A program made the position numbers and the translations under genes. This document shows positions 1 to 5,293 of a stretch of DNA of 6,006 bases, piece by piece. Source of the stretch: a bacterium (GTDB lineage: Bacteria > Atribacterota > Phoenicimicrobiia > Phoenicimicrobiales > Phoenicimicrobiaceae); NCBI GenBank assembly GCA_018819665.1, contig JAHJOY010000125.1, forward strand, positions 1 through 6,006. Direction: 5' to 3'. How positions within the stretch are numbered: the stretch's first letter is position 1; each line of letters starts with the position of its first letter. Below the pieces are notes generated by a model. It saw only the letters and a list, made by a program, of their open reading frames with translations. It had not been told where the DNA came from and did not search any database.

Positions 1-23
1 AAAATAATTTTATTTTAAAAAAA

Positions 24-51
24 GAAGGATTTTCAGGAGATAGTATAGAAT
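24..51 (+). promoter_or_regulatory. Candidate promoter of the ABC exporter operon
   Basis: TAGAAT at 46-51 matches the -10 consensus TATAAT at five of six bases and sits in an A/T-rich stretch. No TTGACA-like -35 lies 16-19 nt upstream; that place is taken by the purine-rich GAAGGATTTT at 24-33. A similar AGGATTTT plus -10 arrangement lies upstream of the gene at 3797, which is the main reason to take this one seriously. If used, the transcript would carry a leader of about 140 nt before the ATPase gene. The leader contains no convincing gene. The promoter is inferred only. Confidence 0.35.
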
Positions 52-190
52 ATAAAAATACAAGAATTAATAACCAGCAAAAAAATATATCATGATTGCA
101 GATTTTAAGATAAGGTGGCTGGCTAAAATTTAAATTTATGGTAAAAATCCAAAGAGCCAAGAGAGAGTATAAATCTGGTGAAAAAATATA

Positions 191-196
191 GGAGAA
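191..196 (+). promoter_or_regulatory. Ribosome binding site of the ABC ATPase gene
   Basis: GGAGAA precedes two consecutive ATG codons at 200 and 203. The gap from GGAG is 5 nt to the first ATG and 8 nt to the second, so the second fits usual spacing slightly better. The two options differ by one methionine only. Confidence 0.7.
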
Positions 197-199
197 GAT

Positions 200-1141
200 A
201 TGATGAATATAATTGAAGTGAAAGAGCTTACTAAAGTTTATGAGGGGAGAAAGGCAGTAGATAGTGTAAGCTTTGAGATCAAAAAGGGTGAGGCTTTTGG
301 CCTTTTGGGTCCTAATGGTGCAGGTAAGACTACTACCATATCTATGCTTTCCTGCTTGATTCCTCCTACTTCAGGTGATGCTCATATCGAGGGAAAATCC
401 ATAATCAAAGAGCCTATTGAGGTGAAGAAAAGAATCGGAGTGGTCCCTCAGGACATTGCCCTCTATCCCACTCTTTCGGCAAGAGAAAATCTCTTTTTCT
501 GGGGAGAAATGTATGGATTAAGCGGGAGGAGACTGAAGGAAAAAGTAGATGAGGTTCTGCAGGTAGTGGGATTGACCGAGAGAAGTAAAGATAGAATTAA
601 TAAATATTCTGGTGGGATGAAGAGAAGGATAAATATTGCTGTGGGACTTCTTCCTTCTCCGAAACTTCTCATTCTGGATGAACCGACCGTAGGGGTTGAC
701 CCTCAATCCAGAACTAATATTTTAGAATCATTAAGAAAATTAAATAAAGGCGGTCTTACTATTCTCTATACCAGTCATTATATGGAAGAAGTAGAATTTT
801 TATGTGATAGGGTGGCGGTTATGGACCTGGGAAAGATTATTGCCCAGGGGACGCAAAATGAATTGAGGCTTTTAGCGGGGAAGATGGATTCTTTAAAGAT
901 ATCTACCATTGATGAAGTACAAATGAGACTTGTAGAAGTTATTAAAAAAGTTTCGGAGACAGATGAAGTGAAAATTGCAGATAAAGCTATTGAAATATTA
1001 ACTCTGCAGGGAAGAAAGGTTCTGCCTAAAATAATAGAATTATTGGGCAATAATAGTATCAGGATTAAATCAGTGGAAGTGGAAGAGCCAAACCTGGAAA
1101 GTCTCTTCTTACATCTGACCGGAAAGGAATTGAGGGATTGA
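200..1141 (+). CDS. ABC-2 type exporter, ATP-binding subunit (DrrA/LnrL-like)
   Basis: Cytoplasmic ATPase of an ABC-2 exporter that would power the two permeases encoded directly downstream. The 313-residue protein has every nucleotide-binding motif in order: Walker A GPNGAGKT at residues 37-44, Q-loop Gln84, signature YSGGM at 136-140 (variant of LSGGQ), Walker B LLILDEP at 156-162 with catalytic Glu161, D-loop around Gly165-Val166-Asp167, and switch His193. The roughly 90-residue C-terminal extension ends in PNLESLFLHLTGKELRD, the tail typical of DrrA-type drug and lipid exporter ATPases. Length and gene order match the Bacillus LnrLMN linearmycin exporter and also resemble YbhF-type systems. 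The start may be 200 or 203; a ribosome site is at 191-196. The stop is 1 nt before the next ATG, so translation is probably coupled. The substrate is unknown. No two-component regulator is visible next to it. Confidence 0.95.
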   Translation: MMNIIEVKELTKVYEGRKAVDSVSFEIKKGEAFGLLGPNGAGKTTTISMLSCLIPPTSGDAHIEGKSIIKEPIEVKKRIGVVPQDIALYPTLSARENLFFWGEMYGLSGRRLKEKVDEVLQVVGLTERSKDRINKYSGGMKRRINIAVGLLPSPKLLILDEPTVGVDPQSRTNILESLRKLNKGGLTILYTSHYMEEVEFLCDRVAVMDLGKIIAQGTQNELRLLAGKMDSLKISTIDEVQMRLVEVIKKVSETDEVKIADKAIEILTLQGRKVLPKIIELLGNNSIRIKSVEVEEPNLESLFLHLTGKELRD

Positions 1142-1142
1142 T

Positions 1143-2366
1143 ATGATAAAGGTTTTTCTCATCGGAATTAAAGATGTAAAAATAAGGGCCAGAGACCCCT
1201 CTTCTTTTATTATATTGTTGGTTATGCCTTTAATCTTGATCCTGGTACTGGGTATGGTCTTTCAGCCTTTATGGACCAGTACACCCTTTACCATAGATAT
1301 TGCTGTTCTTGATGAAGATAATGGAGAATTTTCCAAGATTTTGTTAGATGAAGTATTTGGGTCTGAGCAACTGAAGGATATGGTAAAGATAAAGTATGTG
1401 GAGAGTAAGGAAGAGATAATAAATGAAGTAAATAAAGGGAAGATTGCTGCCGGTGTTATTATTGGAAAGGAATTTTCTCAAGCTATAATGACAGGAGAAG
1501 ATACCCGGATAAAGATATTGGCAGACCCAGAACAGACTATTAAAGCAGGAGTGATAAAAAATATTGTGGAGGCTTTTACTCTGGAAGTTTTAAAGAGAAG
1601 GATTATCCTGGGAACTTCTATGGGAATTTTAGTTGCCAAGAATCTGATAAATCCTGCCGAAATTCAACAATTAATACCAGTCTGGCTTTCGGAGATAGAG
1701 AACATGGAAGAGCTCATTCGGATGGATAAGAAGACAGAGAAGAGAATGGATAAAAACCCCCTGGCTATGGAATACTATGCTGTGGGAATGGGGGTTATGT
1801 ATATCTTGTTTGCTACAAATGCCGGAGCAGAAACAATTTTTCAGGAAAGAAGGAATAAAACTCTGGAGAGAATCAAAGTTGCTCCGGTAAGTGAAAGAGA
1901 AATTTTAGGCGGGAAACTCTTTGGCATTTTTCTGATTGCCCTTTTGCAGTTTGTGATGATTGTATTTTTTACCAGAATATTTTATCGAGTTAATTGGGGA
2001 GATTCTATTTTGGGAATTATTATTATGATTTTTTCCTCGGTATTAGCCTTCTCAGGCCTTTCTACACTTTTAGCCTCCCTTACCAAAAGCGAAGAACAGA
2101 TTGGAAATATAGGGCCAGCATTAGCTATGATATTCGGTTTTATGGGAGGGGGAATGTGGCCTGCCTTTGCTTTTCCTGATTGGCTGAATATGGTGAGTAA
2201 ATTTACCCCTAATCGATGGGCTATTGACGGATTCCTTAAGCTGATGTATCAGGAAGGAGGAGTCGTTTCCATCCTTCCGGAAGTTTTGGTTCTTCTGGGT
2301 ATGGCTACAGTCTTCTTCTCTTTAGGTATCTTCAGGTTGAGGATGAAAGGAGTAAAAGTTGATTAA
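1143..2366 (+). CDS. ABC-2 type exporter permease, first subunit
   Basis: Integral membrane subunit of the exporter, 407 residues, of the ABC2_membrane_3 type. Hydrophobic segments appear at about residues 21-41, 209-229, 257-278, 287-309, 321-341 and 378-397, giving the usual six helices. Between helices 1 and 2 lies a domain of about 165 residues, expected outside the membrane, as in LnrM/LnrN and YbhS/YbhR. After helix 2 comes the family's cytoplasmic coupling segment, QERRNKTLERIKVAPVS at 234-250, and before the last helix the motif FTPNRWAIDGF at 354-364. The start is supported by GAGGG at 1132-1136, 6 nt upstream, lying inside the end of the ATPase gene. The end overlaps the second permease gene by 8 nt. 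It is paralogous to that second permease and probably dimerises with it. The family is certain; the substrate is not determinable. Confidence 0.93.
   Translation: MIKVFLIGIKDVKIRARDPSSFIILLVMPLILILVLGMVFQPLWTSTPFTIDIAVLDEDNGEFSKILLDEVFGSEQLKDMVKIKYVESKEEIINEVNKGKIAAGVIIGKEFSQAIMTGEDTRIKILADPEQTIKAGVIKNIVEAFTLEVLKRRIILGTSMGILVAKNLINPAEIQQLIPVWLSEIENMEELIRMDKKTEKRMDKNPLAMEYYAVGMGVMYILFATNAGAETIFQERRNKTLERIKVAPVSEREILGGKLFGIFLIALLQFVMIVFFTRIFYRVNWGDSILGIIIMIFSSVLAFSGLSTLLASLTKSEEQIGNIGPALAMIFGFMGGGMWPAFAFPDWLNMVSKFTPNRWAIDGFLKLMYQEGGVVSILPEVLVLLGMATVFFSLGIFRLRMKGVKVD
2346..2352 (+). promoter_or_regulatory. Ribosome binding site deciding the TTG start of the second permease
   Basis: AAAGGAG lies inside the last codons of the first permease gene and is 6 nt from TTG at 2359. 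No ATG nearby is in frame, so this site is what fixes the TTG start. Confidence 0.8.
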
Positions 2367-3585
2367 AAAGGTATTGGTAATAGCCTTTAATTCTTTAAAA
2401 GTAACTTTTCGCGATAAAGGCAATCTAATCTGGCTTATTATTATGCCTATTGTCTGGACCACCCTTATCGGGACAATGAGTACGACAGGGGGTGGAGATG
2501 AAAAAATCCCGGTAGGTTTTTTAAATAGTGATAGAGGAATCTATGGAGAGGTATTTGAGGAGATATTGAGAAAAGAAGAGAGCATTAAGATTGTAGCAAT
2601 GGCAGAGGACGATGAGGATAAAATGAGAAACTCGGTAAAAGATACAAAACTTTCTGTAGGTTTAATAATTCCAGGTGATTTTTCAGAAAAACTTAAGGTA
2701 AGAGAACAGGTAGTAATTGAGATTTTAAAATCCCAGGGGAACTCCTCCTATTTTCTGGAAGAGCTTATCGAGAAGACTGCTCATAGAATTTCCATTAATG
2801 CTCTGGCGGCAAATTTTACTGTAGAAAAAATTAGTGAAAGAAGAGTGGTATTAGAAGAGGAAGTTTTAGAAGACGAGAAGGAGAGGATATGGGAGGAGGC
2901 TTTTGTGAAAGCTGATGCCTTTTTTGAGCCTGCACCTTCGATTGGCATAGAATATGTTGTTCTATCTGTGGAAAAGAGGGATGAAAATATACCTATAGGG
3001 GTGGAGGCATCTTCTCCCGGATTTGCGGTAATGTTTGTGATGATGGGGGTATGTTTTGCCGGAGTGGCAATGGTGCAAGAAAGACACCATAAAACACTGG
3101 CTCGGCTTTTAACTACCCCTACAGAGAAATTTTCCATTATTTCTGGTAAAATGCTGGGGTTTTTCTTGGTAGGTTTTATTCAATTTATGATTCTCATTCT
3201 TTTTGGTCAGTTGGTTTTGAAGGTAAATTGGGGGAATTTACCGTTGGGAGTTTTACTGCTGGTAGTAAGTTATGTCCTTTCAGTAACCGGGTTGGGAACA
3301 CTTCTCTCTGTTGTTGTGCGAACTTCTGCTCAAGCCGGGGCATTTGCGGTGCTTATTTCGATGGTGACCAGTATGTTAGGAGGGGCATGGTGGCCGATTG
3401 AAATTGTCCCCAGATTTATGCAAAATATTGCACGGTTTACTCCTCAATACTGGGCTATCAATGGATTTAATAAGATCATTACCCGGGGATTTGGAATAAC
3501 TGAAATTCTTCCTAATTTCTATGTGCTCCTGGCAATTTCTACTATATCATTATTATTAGCTATCCGCTTCTTTAGATTTGAGTAG
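2359..3585 (+). CDS. ABC-2 type exporter permease, second subunit
   Basis: Second integral membrane subunit, 408 residues, starting at a TTG that overlaps the stop region of the first permease by 8 nt; strong translational coupling is expected. Hydrophobic segments lie at about residues 22-41, 217-237, 263-284, 292-314, 324-344 and 384-403. The loop between helices 1 and 2 (about 42-216) is predicted to be an extracytoplasmic domain and contains a very charged stretch at 156-182 that the partner lacks. The coupling segment QERHHKTLARLLTTP (240-254), the VNWG motif (289-292) and FTPQYWAINGF (360-370) align with the first permease, so the two are diverged duplicates forming a likely heterodimer. 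It is the last gene of the operon; a terminator-like hairpin follows about 70 nt downstream. The transported compound is unknown. Confidence 0.93.
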   Translation: MIKKVLVIAFNSLKVTFRDKGNLIWLIIMPIVWTTLIGTMSTTGGGDEKIPVGFLNSDRGIYGEVFEEILRKEESIKIVAMAEDDEDKMRNSVKDTKLSVGLIIPGDFSEKLKVREQVVIEILKSQGNSSYFLEELIEKTAHRISINALAANFTVEKISERRVVLEEEVLEDEKERIWEEAFVKADAFFEPAPSIGIEYVVLSVEKRDENIPIGVEASSPGFAVMFVMMGVCFAGVAMVQERHHKTLARLLTTPTEKFSIISGKMLGFFLVGFIQFMILILFGQLVLKVNWGNLPLGVLLLVVSYVLSVTGLGTLLSVVVRTSAQAGAFAVLISMVTSMLGGAWWPIEIVPRFMQNIARFTPQYWAINGFNKIITRGFGITEILPNFYVLLAISTISLLLAIRFFRFE

Positions 3586-3655
3586 ATTATATTAACAGCA
3601 ACAGCAGTACCAAAATTACACCTGAAGAAAAACTTTTTAAAATTAATCCTATTTA

Positions 3656-3690
3656 CTCTCAGTTTTTTTAATTGAAAAAAGAGGATTTTT
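3656..3690 (+). terminator. Weak terminator-like hairpin after the exporter operon
   Basis: T-run 3663-3668 pairs with A-run 3675-3680 around a 6-nt loop. After a 2-nt bulge (AG, 3661-3662), TCTC at 3657-3660 pairs with GAGG at 3681-3684, with one G-T wobble. A TTTTT run follows at 3686-3690. The shape is that of an intrinsic terminator, but the stem is mostly A-T and bulged, so efficiency is doubtful. It overlaps the repeat that precedes the next gene's promoter. Confidence 0.35.
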
Positions 3691-3700
3691 GAGGATTTTG
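3681..3700 (+). repeat. Tandem 10-bp direct repeat upstream of a -10 box
   Basis: Two adjacent decamers, GAGGATTTTT (3681-3690) and GAGGATTTTG (3691-3700), differ only in the last base. They are spaced by about one helical turn and end 13 nt before TATAAT at 3714, where a -35 element or an activator site would be. A function in transcription is inferred. Confidence 0.6.
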
Positions 3701-3719
3701 CCGAATATAGTAGTATAAT
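3689..3719 (+). promoter_or_regulatory. Candidate promoter of the YbjQ-domain gene
   Basis: TATAAT at 3714-3719 is a perfect -10 hexamer. The nearest -35-like sequence is TTGAGG at 3689-3694, with four consensus matches and a long 19-nt spacer; at the ideal 17-nt spacing the sequence is GAGGAT. The poor -35 and the overlapping decamer repeat suggest either an activator-dependent promoter or a lineage-specific upstream element. The leader would be about 70 nt. Confidence 0.5.
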
Positions 3720-3752
3720 ATAGATAGATTCTTAAAAGTAAAAATCGAGCTT

Positions 3753-3774
3753 AAAGTTTAAAAATTGAAACTTT
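3753..3774 (+). repeat. Short inverted repeat in the leader of the YbjQ-domain gene
   Basis: AAAGTTT (3753-3759) and AAACTTT (3768-3774) form a perfect 7-bp stem with an 8-nt loop, ending 6 nt before the ribosome binding site. With one G-C pair per stem it is thermally weak. It may be a small RNA hairpin or simply chance in A/T-rich sequence. Confidence 0.3.
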
Positions 3775-3780
3775 TTGTGA

Positions 3781-3789
3781 TAAGGAGGT
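3781..3789 (+). promoter_or_regulatory. Near-perfect ribosome binding site of the YbjQ-domain gene
   Basis: TAAGGAGGT is fully complementary to the usual 16S rRNA 3' tail and lies 7 nt before ATG 3797. It is the strongest ribosome site in the window and makes the start certain. Confidence 0.9.
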
Positions 3790-3796
3790 AAAAATC

Positions 3797-4357
3797 ATGA
3801 AATTTTTCCGATTTATTGGCTCGCTTGCTTTTGTAGTTGGACTTTTTACTGCTATCTTTGTGGGAGGACTCTGGCATGTATATTATAGTCCCATGTTCCC
3901 TTGGTGGTTGAAGATTGCCATCTATTGTCTTTTAGGAGGCATCCTGCTGGTCTTACTGACAGTAGCACTTGAACAGAAAAAGGGCAAAGATCAAGAAGAA
4001 GAACTCCCAACTGGCGAGACCAAGACTCGCATATTGCTCCAAAATTCTGCAGAAGTACCGGGCAGTGAGATAGCTAAGAATTTAGGTTTAGTCAAGGGAC
4101 ATACTATCTTTGCCATTTGGATTGGAAGAGATTTATCTGCTATAGTGAGACTTGTTCTTGGTGGTGAGTTGATTGAGTATACCGAGATGATGGGAAAAGC
4201 CCGCATAGTAGCTTCTAACCGTATGATAGCTCAGGCGGAAGAATTGGGAGCAGATGCAATCATTAACATACGTTTTGTGACTACCAGTGTAATAGGTAGT
4301 GCCGCTGAGCTTTTGGCCTATGGCACAGCTGTCAAGCTCAAGAAAGCAAAGACTTAA
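3797..4357 (+). CDS. Membrane-anchored UPF0145 (YbjQ-domain) protein
   Basis: A 186-residue protein with two parts. Residues 6-28 and 35-58 are hydrophobic helices forming a hairpin. Positive residues at the N-terminus (Lys2, Arg5) and the charged EQKKGKDQEEE after helix 2 suggest both ends face the cytoplasm. Residues about 78-182 are a full UPF0145/YbjQ domain, recognisable by the EVPGSEIAKNLGLVKGHT start, IGRDLSA, the GGELIEYTEMM stretch, EELGADAIINIRFVTTSV and the terminal AYGTAVK. Typical members are about 105 residues and soluble, so the membrane hairpin is an added module. The family is sometimes labelled heavy-metal-binding, but this domain has no cysteine and a single histidine (102), so I see no metal site. 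Its biochemical role is unknown. It has its own promoter and ribosome site and is flanked by gaps of over 100 nt, so it is probably monocistronic. Confidence 0.88.
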   Translation: MKFFRFIGSLAFVVGLFTAIFVGGLWHVYYSPMFPWWLKIAIYCLLGGILLVLLTVALEQKKGKDQEEELPTGETKTRILLQNSAEVPGSEIAKNLGLVKGHTIFAIWIGRDLSAIVRLVLGGELIEYTEMMGKARIVASNRMIAQAEELGADAIINIRFVTTSVIGSAAELLAYGTAVKLKKAKT

Positions 4358-4363
4358 ATATTA

Positions 4364-4395
4364 AAAAGTGGTTAGTCGGGTTGGTAACTATTTTT
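4364..4395 (+). terminator. Weak hairpin after the YbjQ-domain gene
   Basis: AAAAGTGGTTA (4364-4374) can pair with TAACTATTTTT (4385-4395) over 11 positions including two G-T wobbles, with a 10-nt loop. The T-run is used up in the stem instead of following it, and the stem has one G-C pair, so it is at best a poor terminator. It sits where one would be expected, 7 nt after the stop codon. Confidence 0.25.
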
Positions 4396-4410
4396 AGACC
4401 AAGTTGTTAT

Positions 4411-4416
4411 TATAAT
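4411..4416 (+). promoter_or_regulatory. -10-like box upstream of tatD
   Basis: TATAAT is a perfect -10 hexamer 97 nt before the preferred tatD start. No -35-like hexamer is found at 16-19 nt upstream (CTATTT at 17 nt), and perfect -10 matches are expected by chance in A/T-rich DNA. It is the only promoter candidate I can offer for the tatD-alaX pair. Confidence 0.25.
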
Positions 4417-4507
4417 TATATTGGTGAATTGGGCTATTCTATTGATTAATTAGGAATTGTTAACTGACCAAAAGATTGGTAGAATATTAAATAAAAGAAC
4501 AGAGGGA

Positions 4508-5281
4508 GTGATTAAGGTTAGTACATTTTTTGTGGAGACCCACACCCATCTCGATTTAATAAAGAAGAATACTCAGGAAGTAGTAAGGGATGCAGCAGAA
4601 AAGAAAGTAACTAAGATGGTTACTATAGGAATTGATTTGGAATCCAGCAAAATTGCCCTGGAATTTGCCTCTCGTTTTGAAGGAGTTTATGCAGCTATTG
4701 GTTTTCATCCTCACGAAAGTAAATTTTTAGATGAGGAGAATTTAAAAGAATTAGAAGAATTAACCAGAAAGGATAAAGTAGTGGCTGTTGGAGAGACAGG
4801 CTTGGATTATTATTGGAAACACAGCACCTTACCTTGCCAGATGGAGGTTTTTAAGAAACAGATAAGTTTGGCTCGGAAATTAAATTTACCTCTTATTATT
4901 CATGACCGTGAGGCCCATCGAGACACCTTAAAGATTCTGGCTGAGGAGGCTAAAGGATTAAAGATACTTCTACATTGTTTTTCCGGGGATTTAAATATGG
5001 CCAAGGTATGTATAGAGCGGGGTTATTATCTGGGGATAGGCGGAGTAGTAACTTTTAATAATGCCAAAAAACTTAGAGCTATAGTAAAAGAAGTTTCTCT
5101 GGAAAACTTGGTTTTGGAAACTGATTCTCCCTATTTAGCTCCACATCCTTTTCGGGGGAAGCCAAATGAACCAAAATATATCCCTCTGATTGCCGAAAAG
5201 ATTGCGGAAATAAAAGGAATTAGTTTGGAAAAAGTAGCCAAAATTACTTCTAAGACTGCACAGGAATTTTTTGGAATTTAA
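4508..5281 (+). CDS. tatD: TatD-family metal-dependent hydrolase
   Basis: Cytoplasmic TIM-barrel metallohydrolase of the TatD family; characterised members are Mg-dependent DNases, and some relatives deacylate D-aminoacyl-tRNAs. Counting from GTG 4508 the protein has 257 residues, the usual family length. All metal and active-site positions are present: ETHTHLD (His12, His14), GETGLDYYW (Glu96), IIHDREAH (His132), LHCFSG (His156) and ETDSPYLAP (Asp206), followed by the family signature RGKPNEP. The start is uncertain. TTG 4457 would add 17 residues not expected in the family and has a poorly spaced site. GTG 4508 has GAGGG at 4502-4506 only 1 nt away. GTG 4532 would leave almost nothing before the first histidine motif. 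I prefer 4508. The next gene starts 12 nt after the stop, so the two are probably one operon. In many Firmicutes tatD follows metG; here the upstream neighbour is instead the YbjQ-domain gene. Confidence 0.93.
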   Translation: MIKVSTFFVETHTHLDLIKKNTQEVVRDAAEKKVTKMVTIGIDLESSKIALEFASRFEGVYAAIGFHPHESKFLDEENLKELEELTRKDKVVAVGETGLDYYWKHSTLPCQMEVFKKQISLARKLNLPLIIHDREAHRDTLKILAEEAKGLKILLHCFSGDLNMAKVCIERGYYLGIGGVVTFNNAKKLRAIVKEVSLENLVLETDSPYLAPHPFRGKPNEPKYIPLIAEKIAEIKGISLEKVAKITSKTAQEFFGI

Positions 5282-5286
5282 AGGAG
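5281..5286 (+). promoter_or_regulatory. Ribosome binding site deciding the TTG start of alaX
   Basis: AAGGAG begins on the last base of the tatD stop codon and lies 7 nt before TTG 5294. The reading frame opened there starts with TERLYCQDSYLKEF, a typical N-terminus for this family, so the TTG start is well supported. Confidence 0.85.
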
Positions 5287-5293
5287 AAAAATA

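Larger units (their letters stand above)
1..199. other. Non-coding leader region of the exporter operon
   Basis: All six frames contain stops or only tiny ORFs, and no end of an upstream gene is recognisable. The first 20 nt contain T-rich then A-rich runs, followed by the AGGATTTT element and a -10-like box. A perfect 12-bp AAATTT palindrome lies at 126-137. Nothing else is supported. Confidence 0.5.
3586..3796. other. Intergenic regulatory region between the exporter operon and the YbjQ-domain gene
   Basis: These 211 nt are non-coding on both strands as far as I can see. In order they hold a short tandem ACAGCA repeat near 3597, an A/T-rich hairpin with a T-run (3656-3690), a tandem 10-bp repeat (3681-3700), a TATAAT box (3714-3719), a small inverted repeat (3753-3774) and a strong ribosome site (3781-3789). 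The last five are described separately. Confidence 0.6.

Noticed and set aside
92..133. 13-codon ORF in the exporter leader
   Set aside because: No ribosome site and no informative sequence.
126..137. Perfect 12-bp palindrome AAATTTAAATTT
   Set aside because: Made of A and T only in an A/T-rich leader; chance occurrence is likely and no second copy was found nearby.
138..191. 17-codon basic ORF whose stop touches the ribosome site of the ATPase gene
   Set aside because: A leader peptide was considered, but no ribosome site precedes the ATG and there is no run of regulatory codons or attenuator hairpin.
463..1050. Several - strand open frames inside the ATPase gene
   Set aside because: They mirror the ATPase coding sequence, have no family resemblance and no convincing ribosome site.
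1994..2179. 61-codon + strand frame inside the first permease
   Set aside because: Out-of-frame shadow of the permease helices, with no independent evidence.
2781..3137. 118-codon open frame on the - strand inside the second permease
   Set aside because: Fully antisense to a well-supported ABC permease; the translation shows no recognisable domain and is explained by the codon pattern of the real gene.
3991..4206. 71-codon - strand frame inside the YbjQ-domain gene
   Set aside because: Antisense shadow of a gene with a clear domain match.
3797..4357. Possible functional link of the YbjQ-domain gene to the ABC exporter
   Set aside because: It has its own promoter and ribosome site, a 211-nt gap with a terminator-like hairpin separates it, and nothing in the sequence ties it to transport.
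4381..4402. TTGGT/ACCAA inverted repeat between the YbjQ-domain gene and tatD
   Set aside because: Only 5 bp with a 12-nt loop and no T-run; not distinguishable from chance.
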